A stretch of 64,000 bases of DNA from Coffea arabica (lineage: Eukaryota > Streptophyta > Magnoliopsida > Gentianales > Rubiaceae). Below are positions 49,223 through 59,959 of this stretch, piece after piece. The stretch is taken from positions 1,116,001 to 1,180,000 of the forward strand of contig NC_092310.1 in NCBI RefSeq assembly GCF_036785885.1. Reading direction: 5' to 3'. The translations under genes were made by a program, and so were the position numbers. Positions within the stretch are counted from its first letter, which is position 1, and each line of letters starts with the position of its first letter. The notes beneath the pieces are model-generated. The model was not told the DNA's origin, searched no databases, and worked only from the letters and a program-made list of their open reading frames with translations.

Positions 49223-51726
49223 GACAAAAAAAAAAAAATTCAATTCAATACCAGATTTTACACCATGCTTGTATATTTACCCAATCAAAGTTCATAGCAG
49301 TGTTTTGATATTTTCGTTTACTTCGTAGATTTGAATACTTAAAGTTAAAATTATAAACTATCTTAATCATTTGTATGATGTATTCCTTGAACAGACCTTG
49401 GCTTGAAAATTTGGGGAAATTTTCTTGTAAAAATTGAGATAATGAATTAAGTTTTTATGAATATTCATTAACCAACGTTGTAGAGAATTAGCACATGTAT
49501 CAAAATATCAATTATAGTATTTATTAAACTTAGTTACTCATTATGATTAAAATGATAGTTCAAATGAAAAAAAAATGACACTTCTTGTCCCCCCAATGTT
49601 AAGGAGTTGTAAAATTTCCGTCCCTAATGTTTCATTGAAAACACATTTAGTCCCTATAATTTCAATTTGCTACCAATTTATTAGAGCAAATCAACCAATT
49701 TGGATGGGAAGTATTTTGCAAATAACTCATTTAGTCCTTTTACATTTTATGTAAAGTATCTTTAGTCCATGGTCTTTTATTTTGTCTCAGTTAGTCTTTT
49801 TACATTTTTTCTAACACTAAACTTAGTTCTTATTTCACTTCCACCACCCAGCAGCGTTAAAAAGTTTTGATCAGAATTTCAATTTTCTCCTCAACAAAAA
49901 ATTCTTTAATTTTTTGGCAAAGGAAGGGGAAGATGTCTTGAACCTAGGGCTAATTAATACGGTTTAAATCTTAACACTACATTAAAGCCTCCTTGGCAAA
50001 CTTTCTTCTCTTTTCTTTTGTTTTCTTTTTTTTTTATATTATTTTTATTTTTAGTTTTTACTTTGTTCAACTATTTTCACTATTTTCCTTTCTTAACATA
50101 ATTTCTTGTTTTGCTCTAGTCTCCATTCTTTTTTTTTTTTTTTTTCATTTAGCACTTTTACTATTTTTTTTTAGCACCAAAACTTCCTATGAAGAAAAAC
50201 TTTTTTCACCTTCAAATTAGGTAGCTTTAAAAGCATGACAAAAGGTTCGACTATTCTTTAGAAAAAAAATCTTTTCTTTTTTGTCATTTCTTTTTAAATA
50301 TTCCTTTTCCTTTTTTTAAAAAACTATTTTCAACTATTTTTTGCTATTTTTTGAATTAATCTTTTTTGTATTGTTAGTGTAGCAATTTTATTACACTGGC
50401 TAGTGTAGATGTATGCCAAATAATCTTTATTCAAATTTCAAATTCTTTCATTTGCACATATGGCATGTGTTCCAGTTTGCTCGTGTAAAAAAATTGCTAC
50501 ACTAATAATATAGAAAAGATTAATTATTATTTTCTCTATAATTTCTTCCTTTTCTCTTTTATAAAAGAGGAGGAGGAAGAGTAACACGGAGGAGAGACAC
50601 ATAGAAGATAAAGAAAGAGAGGGAGAGTGAGAAAGAGAGGGAAGCCGCCGAGACTAAATGTGTTCAAGAAAAGCTGAAAATGTGAGTAATTGAGATACCC
50701 CAAATTGGTCCAAATCAAAATATAGGGTAACTTACCTCAAATTTTGAAAATGGTTATGTTATCCGAATATACTTGACATAAATAGGTTGGAATATTGTTT
50801 TTTATTTTACAAAAACATGGTTATTTGAACCTACCTATATATGTGTATATGATTGGTTAGGGTAACCAGTACCCAAAATTCAATCTCTAACTATTTAGTC
50901 CTTTACTTGTAAATTAAGTTAGGAGATCCCTTGCACATTTTTATTTTCTTTTTGACTTATGAATTAAACCAGTTAATCTTAACTCTCTGTTACATTTTTC
51001 AAATGTTACATTCATTGTCACTAATTCCATTCACTCCACTACTCTTGGTACTTTTCCTCTATTCAAAATTACTTTTCCTTGCTCATAATATCTATATCTG
51101 TTTATTTGCTCTACTTACTTTTGTTTTTAAAAAGTTTTGACCTATCCTGTTTGGTTGTGGAGCAACCTGCTGTCGTTGAAAAATGGCTTGGTAGTCTTAA
51201 GAAATGGAGAAAAGGAAACAAAAAGTTTAGAATATTCAGTATTTTAGTTATGTAATGTGCATAAATTATGTAATATTTTAATCATGTATTTTGTTGATGA
51301 GTTTCTAGAGTGGTCGACTGTAGGATCTTGTTTAATTTGGACAAGTATTGTATTATTTTTTTTAGATAATTCTATTTTTTCCATCTAATTATATGAGGGT
51401 TAGATTACCCTGTACACCCAACATTTTAGATATTTTGGGCTTTGCAAACTTTTTTTTTTTTTCCATTTTTTCTTCAAAGGGTGAGATTTTGAAACACTTT
51501 GAACACTTGTTACAAGAGCTCCAAAGGTTTTATATTGAACAATTAAAATTTAAAGTATGGTAGAGAAAGTTCATCCAGTCCGTGGAGATGCATGATGCAT
51601 TCCTTTAGTCTAACAGGGTTCATCTTTCCTGTATGCAAGGGTAAAAGAAAAAACAAATGTTCTTCACAAATTGATTATAATTCAGGTACAAATATTAAGA
51701 AAAAAATTGTAGTGACCACAAATTGT
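49223..51726. other. B4 promoter-side spacer, older type, and start of the A5 3' flank
   Basis: AT-rich, no gene. It resembles the left-edge spacer (1-8229) more than the core spacers: no 860-bp element, AAAAAGTTTTGATCAGAATTTC retained near 49861, and GGTTAGGGTA near 50855. From about 51300 it becomes the 3' flank of A5, then is interrupted by the Tat-like element. Confidence 0.7.
50371..50508. mobile_element. 138-bp MITE, B4 spacer copy
   Basis: Same inverted-repeat element as at 7351, with a few private changes (ACACTGGC, GCTCGTGTAA). Confidence 0.6.
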
Positions 51727-51731
51727 ATTTT

Positions 51732-53230
51732 TGATAGGTTATAATTTGTTACTACATTTATAATTATTTTTCCCCTTTATTTTAGCCAAATATTATTTTA
51801 ATTGTCGGATTCTACTTATATTTGATTAATGGTGCCAATTGTAGGAAAAGGAGCAAAACGTGATTAAAAGTGGCATTTTTCCAATTAATTTGATGGTGGC
51901 ACGTTCGGGATCGATTTCCAAGTTCGATTCAAACTCTGGGCAGCTTTAAAGGAAGATTTGGAAGACTTGAATTCTAATTACTAGTCTTATTGTTGAATTA
52001 GGAAACTTGAAATACTTTCTTTTGTGGTTTATTTTGCTATTTAGGAAACTAGTTCTATTTGGTAGTATTTTTTCATTAGGAAACTAAGGAGAAAAAGCCA
52101 CGGTGGTGGACCTTTGTATTTGGGGCTTTGGCTAATTTGGGAGAAAACAAAGCAAAGAAAAGAAAAAGACGGATTCGCGGGATTGGTAGCAGCAGGGCCA
52201 GTTAAGAAGTTGGGTCCACGTGAACCAGATGCATGGGATTAGGACCCTTAGACAAAGCCTAACTCCCAGACGTTTTTACTTCTCTGCTGGCGGCGCTACT
52301 TGGAGAATATAAAAAGGAAAAGCCAGATTCACGTTTGGGGCGATTAGCTTTTAGTTTTCTTTCTCCCTGTCAGACGCCTTTTTCCTTTTGACTTTCTCTC
52401 CGCAGCCGACTTTTGGGAAGGGAGAAAACATTAGAAAAGCTGGGATTGTTTTATTTTCGCACGGCTGGTTCTCCATTAATGGAGAACTAGCTTCCTAATT
52501 CTGGTTAAGGGACAATTGAAGATTTGGTTCGACAATTACTGTGAGATCTAAATTATTTTAATTATTTTCTTCATTTATTGGTATTTATATGTTTCCTATT
52601 TTTAATTGCTATAGCCTTGTGTATGATTGATTAGTGCGCAATAATTAATTATTCATATAGGCTATTTTGCTAAATAGGGGTAATTGAATCCGTAATTGTT
52701 CGTTATCTCTGTCTTAGTAGCAACTGGCATAATTGGGTTTATGTCAGGGGAACATACGATCTATCTTAAACAAACCCTCTTAGCGTGTTTGTTAGTTAGG
52801 ATTGGGCCTTTCTAATTCTTAATGCAATCTAGAAATTAAATCCTACGGTCGTACCTAGGGTTGTTTTTAGATTAGAGAAATAGCTAACGGTCGTACCTTA
52901 TCTATCGATAAATTAAGGAAGGGTTGGTTGTTTATCGCGTGCATGACAACTATAACTAATCTATTAATAAATGTGGAATTATCTGCGAATCGATGATCAG
53001 TGCATGAATCATTTCTGAAGTGTACCATTGGCTAAAGTTTCTCTTAATCAATTATTTTCTGCAGTTAATTTATTTAGTTAGTATTTAATCCAAAAACCCC
53101 TAATACTTTGGACTTTAGAAGAAACGAATTATCCCCAGTCCCTGTGGATTCGACCCTACTCATCGCTATATACAAAATCTGTATTTTTCTCGAGTAGGTA
53201 TTTATTATTGTACAGGTTCGGCACCTGTCA
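51732..53230 (+). repeat. 5' LTR of element T2
   Basis: 1499 bp with TG...CA ends. It contains GGAGAATATAAAAAGG near 52300, a good TATA box for the element's promoter. Confidence 0.92.
52303..52315 (+). promoter_or_regulatory. TATA box in the T2 LTR
   Basis: AATATAAAAAGG in the 5' LTR; the same sequence occurs in the 3' LTR near 57923. It places the U3/R border shortly downstream. Confidence 0.55.
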
Positions 53231-53235
53231 ATTTT

Positions 53236-53253
53236 TGGCGCCGTTGCCGGGGA
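53236..53253 (+). other. Primer binding site of T2
   Basis: TGGCGCCGTTGCCGGGGA, five bases after the LTR. This primer site is typical of the Tat/Athila group of plant Gypsy elements. Confidence 0.8.
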
Positions 53254-53342
53254 CTGGTGCCAGATTAATTTGTTTCTTTTTGGGTTCATCTTGTTTTTAT
53301 TTTTTTATTTATATTTTTTTCTTATTTTTTTCATTATAGTTT

Positions 53343-54401
53343 ATGGCTTCTAACACTCCGTATTTTGGTGATATAATGGATTTTGTTTCCGGGGAAGGCG
53401 ATGAGACTAGTTTTTTTGCTAAGTTTGCATATGCAGAGGCAATAAACTCTATTAGAGAAAGAATGGCTGCTGCAACCTGTAAAATTTGTTATGCCAGGGA
53501 TCATTCAACCGGTATGTGCCCCGAATATCAAGATAATCTGAGTGTCCCACTCAATAATTATGGAGATTTTTCACGCTGGTCTCAAACGTGGTATGACCCT
53601 TATTCAAATGGGTATGAGCAAGGATGGTGGGATGATTCCAATTTTAATTATCAACAAAGGCCAATAGATTTTCAACAGCTAGAGTCTCAAGAACCGTCAT
53701 CCATGTCAGGTATGTCTCTTGAAGAAATGGTTGAATTAATAGCTACTAACACATATCAAATTCAACAGGAGGTACATCAACTTCAACAGGAGACACAAAA
53801 GATGAGTGAAGAGATGAAAGAAAGAAGGCGTGAATGGGCATCTAAAATGAGCAAATTGATTTCTCCAGTTTATGAAGAATTGCCCTCACCGACTATTATC
53901 GACCATGAGGAAGATGAGAGTGCAATTATTCTGACAAATAACATGGTACTGCAAGAGTTTCAAGAAGAAGAATCTAAAGATGCAGTTGAAAAGAAAGTTG
54001 AAGCGCAAGAATTGAGACCCCAACATCAAATCACTCAAGTGAATGAATCCAGTGAACAATCTCCAAATGCGGTGACATCTCCTCCATTCCTTGATCAATA
54101 TTTTCCTGACTCTTATTCTTTAATTCCTGTTAGTGAGATTGATTTTATTATACCAGAAAATTTTGAGTTTCATGCCAGGAATAAGTTAAGAGTCATGATG
54201 GCAAAATATCTCAAACCAGTAAGTGCTTGTGATGGAGGAGTGAATGAAGATTTGAGGTCATTACTTGGTTGTTTGGCGCCATCTACTAGTCCATGGAAGA
54301 CCGTAGCTCGTGTGCTCAAGAATTACTCTATTTACGAGAGCTATCAGGATTACATAAAAGATGAAGCACTGAAGCGAGCTACGCGATTTTATCCTCCATG
54401 A
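53343..54401 (+). CDS. Gag-like protein of element T2
   Basis: An open frame of 352 codons in a fossil element. The zinc knuckle CKICYARDHSTGMC (C-x2-C-x4-H-x4-C) is at residues 46-59. A Tyr/Trp/Asp-rich stretch follows (about 70-105), then a Gln/Glu-rich coiled coil (about 130-170) and an acidic region. A pyrimidine-rich run ending TTTTTTCATTATAG directly precedes the ATG and looks like a 3' splice site, so leader splicing before gag is possible. The frame is the counterpart of the one at 13545-14702 but only weakly similar. Confidence 0.6.
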   Translation: MASNTPYFGDIMDFVSGEGDETSFFAKFAYAEAINSIRERMAAATCKICYARDHSTGMCPEYQDNLSVPLNNYGDFSRWSQTWYDPYSNGYEQGWWDDSNFNYQQRPIDFQQLESQEPSSMSGMSLEEMVELIATNTYQIQQEVHQLQQETQKMSEEMKERRREWASKMSKLISPVYEELPSPTIIDHEEDESAIILTNNMVLQEFQEEESKDAVEKKVEAQELRPQHQITQVNESSEQSPNAVTSPPFLDQYFPDSYSLIPVSEIDFIIPENFEFHARNKLRVMMAKYLKPVSACDGGVNEDLRSLLGCLAPSTSPWKTVARVLKNYSIYESYQDYIKDEALKRATRFYPP

Positions 54402-54552
54402 ATAAACAGGACAATGTCTAGCCAAAGACATTAAAGAAAGGCGCTACTTGGGAGGCAACCCAAGACTATTTGTTTCAGTTTTCATGCATTTTTGAAGTTT
54501 TAGTTAAGTGTTAGTGTCAATTAATAGTTTGATGTTTGGTGGCAGGAAAATA

Positions 54553-54815
54553 GCAGTTGGACGTGCCCACGCCAGGTGGTCACGCCTGAGGGAAAGAAAT
54601 TTTCGTTCAGGATCTGCGGATTCTATAGCAGTTGGACGTGCCCATGCCAGGTGGTCACGCCTGAGGGGAAGAAATTTCGTGCAGGTTCTGCGGACTCTAT
54701 AGCAGTTAAGCGTGCCCACGCCAGGTGATCACGCCTGAGGGGAAGAAATTTCGTGCAGGTTCTGCGGACTCTATAGCAGTTAAGCGTGCCCACGCCAGGT
54801 GGGGCACGCTAAAGA
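54553..54815 (+). repeat. 75-bp tandem repeat inside T2
   Basis: Units start at about 54553, 54628, 54702 and 54776 with GCAGTTGGACG or GCAGTTAAGCG followed by TGCCCACGCCAGGTG and a CACGCCTGAGG block. A decayed extra half-unit lies near 54853. Tandem arrays after the coding part are common in Tat-type elements. Confidence 0.85.
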
Positions 54816-55014
54816 GCCAAAAATTTTCGACGGATGGTCAAATGACTAAGGGCAGTTAGGCATGCCCACGCCTGAGACAGGGGTTGCTTGTCTCTAACAA
54901 AAAAAAAAAAAAAAAAAAAATTCTTCAAAGGGCACGAAGCCCTACTCTTTTCTTCTTCTTCTTCTTCTTTCTTTTTCTTTCTTTTTCCCTTTCTTTCTTT
55001 TTCTTCTTGCATCT

Positions 55015-55460
55015 TTCTCGGCCGCCACTTGCGCGCCGCCGCCGCTCGCCCACCAACCAGCAACCTCGTCGCGCGCCGTGCCTCCTCCGCCGGCGGCTGT
55101 CCGAGCGCCATCCTCAGTGCGCGCTGTCAGCACTCACCCAATCTCAGCGCGCCCCCTCGCAGCAGCCAGTCCGCGCGACTCAGCCCTTCGTTCAGCAACC
55201 AGGCGACCATCGCGCGGCAGCAGCCAGCGCGCGCAATCCAGGTGCAAGACCCAGCTGAGCCAGCAGCAGCAGCGCGCGCATGACCAGAGCAGGGACCATC
55301 AGCCGCAACAGCCATCAGCAACCTGCCACGTGCAACTCCAGCTCCTCTCCAGGCGCAGGCCAGCAGACCCCTTGCGCACTCCTCTGCGCCTCTGCCCACG
55401 CGCGTGGCTCTTACGCGCGTCGCACCTTTCTCCTCCACTGCTCTCTTCACTGTCATCCAC
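55015..55460. other. GC-rich stretch inside T2, possible captured host DNA
   Basis: About 450 bp of strongly GC-rich sequence with many GCGCGC, GCCGCC and CAGCAGCAG words, following an A run (54899-54920) and a CTT microsatellite (54950-54990). Frames are open in several phases on both strands, as GC-rich low complexity allows, so no coding claim is made. T1 has nothing equivalent. Confidence 0.55.
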
Positions 55461-55947
55461 TGCCTACTCCAAACCTCCGGTGAACTCTTTCTTTATTTTT
55501 CTGTCGCTAAGTAGCTGAGGCCAGATTACTAGCTTTTATTAGCTGATGTCAGATTTTAATTTCTTAGCTGAGGCCAGATTTTTGATTTGCTAGCTGAGGA
55601 CAGAAAATTTGTGCTTGTTTGGGTGCTGTGACATATCCATGGATTGATTGTTGATTATTTGGTTAACGTTGTGCCCAACCAGTGATATTTGGGGAAAGTT
55701 TTTACTCTAGTTGCCTGTTTTGTGGGAATTTTGCTATGTTTATCTAATTAATTTTTGGGTTGAATTGGTAGTATTTGGGAAAAATTTGTCGTTCACAGGT
55801 TTAATTAGTTTTTGGGGTAAGTTTATTATCCGTTTCTGCACTTGGTTGTGATTGGGAGTTGTGACTGGGGATCATTTGCCTTGTTGGTTATTTGTTGACA
55901 TATTTTGAACACCATTACTTTGCCTTTGTCTTGTCCACTGATCTCCA

Positions 55948-56244
55948 ATGACCAAACCCAAGAACAAAGGCAAGAGCAAACCTTCCATCTCTACCCCACA
56001 GCCCACAGTCCCCTTGCGTGGATCTGCCCCCCCTCGACTGGGCCGGGAGGACCCCGGACTGTCCTCTGCGGCACCTCCACCATCTTTCTCCGCCGATAGC
56101 CAGCCTGCAGCCCTTCGGCTCCAGATGCAGCACATGGACACTCGCATGGAGCGGATGGAGCGTCAAATGGGCGGGATGGCCCAGAATTTAGCACAATATC
56201 TCCATCACGTGGGTTTCCGCCCACCTTTCCCTCCCCAGCCGTAG
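55948..56244 (+). CDS. Short coiled-coil frame in T2
   Basis: 98 codons: a basic N-terminus (MTKPKNKGKSKP), a Pro/Ser-rich middle, a heptad-like segment QMQHMDTRMERMERQMGGMA (about residues 61-80) and a C-terminal FRPPFPPQP. It may be the end of a second element-encoded protein or chance. There is no known domain, and an in-frame start at the first Met is assumed. Confidence 0.35.
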   Translation: MTKPKNKGKSKPSISTPQPTVPLRGSAPPRLGREDPGLSSAAPPPSFSADSQPAALRLQMQHMDTRMERMERQMGGMAQNLAQYLHHVGFRPPFPPQP

Positions 56245-56318
56245 TTCAATTCTGCCCTCCTCCGTTTTAAGGGAAGTGTCGTTGCCCCAATATCCCTGTT
56301 TTGCTCTTTCTTTGCTTA

Positions 56319-56355
56319 CATTGAGGGCAATGCAAGATTTAGGTGTGGGGGGAGT
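56319..56355 (+). other. Internal polypurine-like motif of T2
   Basis: ACATTGAGGGCAATGCAAGA then TTTAGGTGTGGGGGGAG. Near copy of the terminal tract (57314-57350) about 1 kb downstream and of 11095-11131 in T1. Confidence 0.6.
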
Positions 56356-56789
56356 AGTATATTGGCATTTTATTGAAAAAGTGCAAGTGTAGGCATTTTT
56401 GTTGGAATTTTTTGTTTGACTTAGTTGAATTTTATCTAATTTTTGCCTATCTTTGTGCATATTTGTGATTATTCCTGATAAACGATGGTTAGATGTCTCC
56501 AATTTTTCTACTGCCAAGATTTTATACTCTAAGGTGTTAAGTATGACATGGTTAAGTTTAAGGGTATCTCTTTGGTGAATATTTGAGACTTTGTGACTTT
56601 TGCACTTTTTGGTTAACTCTTCTAAGCATTGTAAATATTTGTCTAGCATTTTTTTTGTGCAAATTGGTTCAACTATTAATTTTAGTTCTCCATGTTTAGG
56701 AAATGAAGCGGGTTTGTGTGGTATTTAGTTTTATTTTTGGTGCTTATTTATGAATAGTATTAGGCTATACTCCGCTAGTATCGTTGCCT

Positions 56790-56928
56790 AGTAACCGGGA
56801 GTTTTCACCACAAATGTCGACTTTCGCGTCAAAAAGCGACGATAGCTATGAGTATGTGGTTTTTAAGCGATGATGGCTGAGTAACCGGGCTCCTTCATAT
56901 GGCCAATGTCGGAGTTCGCGTCAAAATG
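56790..56928 (+). repeat. Paired GTAACCGGG...TTCGCGT motif in T2
   Basis: Two blocks about 90 nt apart: AGTAACCGGGAG, gap, AATGTCGACTTTCGCGTC (56790-56835) and AGTAACCGGGCT, gap, AATGTCGGAGTTCGCGTC (56880-56928). They match the pair at 10337-10480 of T1. No frame is shared, so conservation is at nucleic-acid level. Confidence 0.65.
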
Positions 56929-57313
56929 CTTGAATGGCTAAAAACTAAGCGTTCCCCCTAAAAAAAAAAAAAATCATCATTCATGTGTGGGGATATTCTA
57001 GAAAAAAAATATGTGCTAATAGTGAAAAATATGGAAGTGTTTGAATGAATTGTTAACCCGCTGATCCCTGAATTTTAATGTTGAGATTTTGCTTGATAGT
57101 TGAACCATTTGCTTTTGGATGCGGGTTGTATATTTTATATCCTTAGATTAGTTAGTCATAAATTGAAAGAGTTCTTGATCTTGAAAGCTAACTGGAGAGA
57201 TATTTCTTGCAAATTGCCACTAATACTTGATATGTATTTTAATTGTATTTTGGCAATAGAAGATTTGAGCAATAGTCATTGTTTGAATTCGATTGCTTGA
57301 TTTGTTGTTCTCA

Positions 57314-57350
57314 TGCTTGAGGACAAGCATGGTTTAGGTGTGGGGGAAAT
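57314..57350 (+). other. Terminal polypurine tract of T2
   Basis: TGCTTGAGGACAAGCATGG then TTTAGGTGTGGGGGAAAT, immediately before the 3' LTR; CTTG..CAAG can pair as a small hairpin. Confidence 0.8.
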
Positions 57351-58848
57351 TGATAGGTTATAATTTGTTACTACATTTATAATTATTTTTCCCCTTTATT
57401 TTAGCCAAATATTATTTTAATTGTCGGATTCTACTTATATTTGATTAATGGTGCCAATTGTAGGAAAAGGAGCAAAACGTGATTAAAAGTGGCATTTTTC
57501 CAATTAATTTGATGGTGACACGTTCGGGATCGATTTCCAAGTTCGATTTAAACTCTGGACAGCTTTAGAGGAAGATTTGGAAGACTTGAATTCTAATTAC
57601 TAGTCTTATTGTTGAATTAGGAAACTTGAAATACTTTCTTTTGTGGTTTATTTTGCTATTTAGGAAACTAGTTCTATTTGGTAGTATTTTTCCATTAGGA
57701 AACTAAGGAGAAAGCCACGGTGGTGGACCTTTGTATTTGGGGCTTTGGCTAATTTGGGAGAAAACAAAGCAAAGAAAAGAAAAAGACGGACTCGCGGGAT
57801 TGGTAGCAGCAGGGCCAGTTAAGAAGTTGGGTCCACGTGAACCAGATGCATGGGATCAGGACCCTTAGACAAAGCCTAACTCCCAGACGTTTTTACTTCT
57901 CTGCTGGCGGCGCTACTTGGAGAATATAAAAAGGAAAAGCCAGATTCACGTTTGGGGCGATTAGCTTTTAGTTTTCTTTCTCCCTGTCAGACGCCTTTTT
58001 TCCTTTTGACTTTCTCTCCGCAGCCGACTTTTGGGAAGGGAGAAAACATTAGAAAAGCTGGGATTGTTTTATTTTCGCACGGCTGGTTCTCCATTAATGG
58101 AGAACTAGCTTCTTAATTCTGGTCAAGGGACAATTGAAGATTTGGTTCGGCAATTACTGTGAGATCTAAATTATTTTAATTATTTTCTTTATTTATTGGT
58201 ATTTATATGTTTCCTGTTTTTAATTGCTATAGCCTTGTGTATGATTGATTAGTGCGCAATAATTAATTATTCATATAGGATATTTTGTTAAATAGGGGTA
58301 ATTGAATCCGTAATTGTTCGTTATCTCTGTCTTAGTAGCAACTGGCATAATTGGGTTTATGTCAGGGGAACATACGATCTATCTTAAACAAACCCTCTTA
58401 GCGTGTTTGTTAGTTAGGATTGGGCCTTTCTAATTCTTAATGCAATCTAGAAATTAAATCCTACGGTCGTACCTAGGGTTGTTTTTAGATTAGAGAAATA
58501 GCTAACGGTCGTACCTTAGCTATCGATAAATTAAGGAAGGGTTGGTTGTTTATCGCGTGCATGACAACTATAACTAATCTATTAATAAATGTGGAATTAT
58601 CTGCGAATCGATGATCAGTGCATGAACCATTTGTGAAGTGTACCCTTGGCTAAAGTTTCTCTTAATCAATTATTTTCTGCAGTTAATTTATTTAGTTAGT
58701 ATTTAATCCAAAAACCCCTCATACTTTGGACTCTAGAAGAAACGAATTATCCCCAGTCCCTGTGGATTCGACCCTACTCATCGCTATATACAAAATCTGT
58801 ATTTTTCTCGAGTAGGTATTTATTATTGTACAGGTTCGGCACCTGTCA
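57351..58848 (+). repeat. 3' LTR of element T2
   Basis: 1498 bp partner of 51732-53230. Confidence 0.92.
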
Positions 58849-59023
58849 ATTTTCCCGAAACACGGAAAATGCAATGTATTATTGTTCATGGAATTAGTGC
58901 ACTAACAAAGGGTCCAAAATAATGTATGATTCGGAGTAACTTAGACAGGAGATCAATGTGTAAACTAGGGATCCAATTATTTATGCACCCTGAAGCTCCT
59001 TTGGAGGGTATTACGTACCCATA

Positions 59024-59850
59024 CTATGGGTAGTAATGGTTATCCCACCAAAATTGTGACTGAAGATATTTGACGACATTCTTGTCAACCTGGAATGCTT
59101 TAGTGAGAACATCACGAGAAATGGGAGGCTTTGATCCGAAAACTGCATTAGCAATGGTGATGACTCCAGGATTCTGGCTGCTTAGACCAGCAAAAGCAAC
59201 AGCATTGGAATGTCCCTTATTGAACTGAAAATGAATGAGGCCTTCAGGGAACACAAACACATCTCCTGGATTCAAAACCTTGGTGAAGAGCTTATTCTTC
59301 ATGTTCATGCCTGGATTCGAAGTAACGAAACCAACAAGAAGAGTGCCCTCTAAAACAACGAGGATCTCGGTAGCACGGGGGTGAGTGTGGGGAGGGTTCA
59401 AACCATAAGGCGCAAAATCGATGCGTGCTAAGGAAACACCTAAAGTGTTGAGTCCTGGAATCTGGTTGACATTAACTGCTGTTACATTCGATCCGAGCGG
59501 ATTTGATGTGCTTCCAGGCTCGTTAAGCCCTGGAAAGAAGAAATCTTCGGGTTTCACAAGCTTTGGATCCTTGCATATCTTTCCATTGACAAATACTGCA
59601 TTAGCCAAGATAAAAAAAAAAGTTAGTATGTCACACATTAACTGGTATATTAGTGTTTTTTCTTTTGATAAGTAATATAATGGCACCAATTAAGACAGTC
59701 ATGAAAATTTTAAAAACAATATAGTTTACCGCCAGCATTGGCATCAGGAACTGCGACACAAAAATCCTGCAATGGACTTGGATCAGATGCATGGACAATT
59801 GTAAAAACAAGTGCCAAGATGGCTGAAGCTATGTGGAAGCGAAAAGCCAT
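59024..59850 (-). CDS. Germin-like protein A5
   Basis: Exons are 59850-59730 and 59595-59024, with a 134-bp intron. The product is 230 aa and A-type overall ([25 protein letters not shown]), but residues 54-58 read VKPED and the tail reads FWWDNHYYP, both as in B. The nucleotide sequence around 59523-59562 also follows B, suggesting a short A/B gene-conversion tract or retained ancestral states. The signal peptide has HIASAIL. All Cys and metal ligands are present. T2 lies about 175 bp past the stop codon, so normal 3' end formation may be affected. Confidence 0.95.
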
Positions 59851-59945
59851 GCTTATCAGAGAGGAAGTATCAAACTATACGAGCTAGTTAGAAAGATGAA
59901 AAGTTGTTTCTTCTCAGATTGTGGATGAATATGTGGTAAAGATTC

Positions 59946-59954
59946 CTATTTATA
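59946..59954 (-). promoter_or_regulatory. TATA box of GLP A5
   Basis: TATAAATAG on the minus strand, 96 bp before the A5 ATG. Confidence 0.7.
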
Positions 59955-59959
59955 GCTAT

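Larger units (their letters stand above)
51732..58848 (+). mobile_element. Tat-like LTR element without pol (non-autonomous), element T2 (fossil)
   Basis: A 7.1-kb element with two full LTRs (TGATAGG...CACCTGTCA) and a 5-bp ATTTT duplication (51727-51731, 58849-58853), inserted in the 3' flank of GLP A5. Internal order: primer site, gag-like frame, a tandem array of about 75 bp, an A run, a GC-rich stretch, a short coiled-coil frame, an internal polypurine-like motif, the paired GTAACCGGG motif and the terminal polypurine tract. No protease, polymerase or integrase is visible. It looks structurally whole for a non-autonomous element. The LTRs differ at about 20 sites and two small gaps over 1.5 kb by eye (about 1.3 percent), which suggests roughly half a million years. 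Confidence 0.92.

Noticed and set aside
54884-55518. Several overlapping frames on both strands in the GC-rich part of T2
   Set aside because: Frames stay open because of GC richness and triplet repeats. No frame stands out and no family is recognised.
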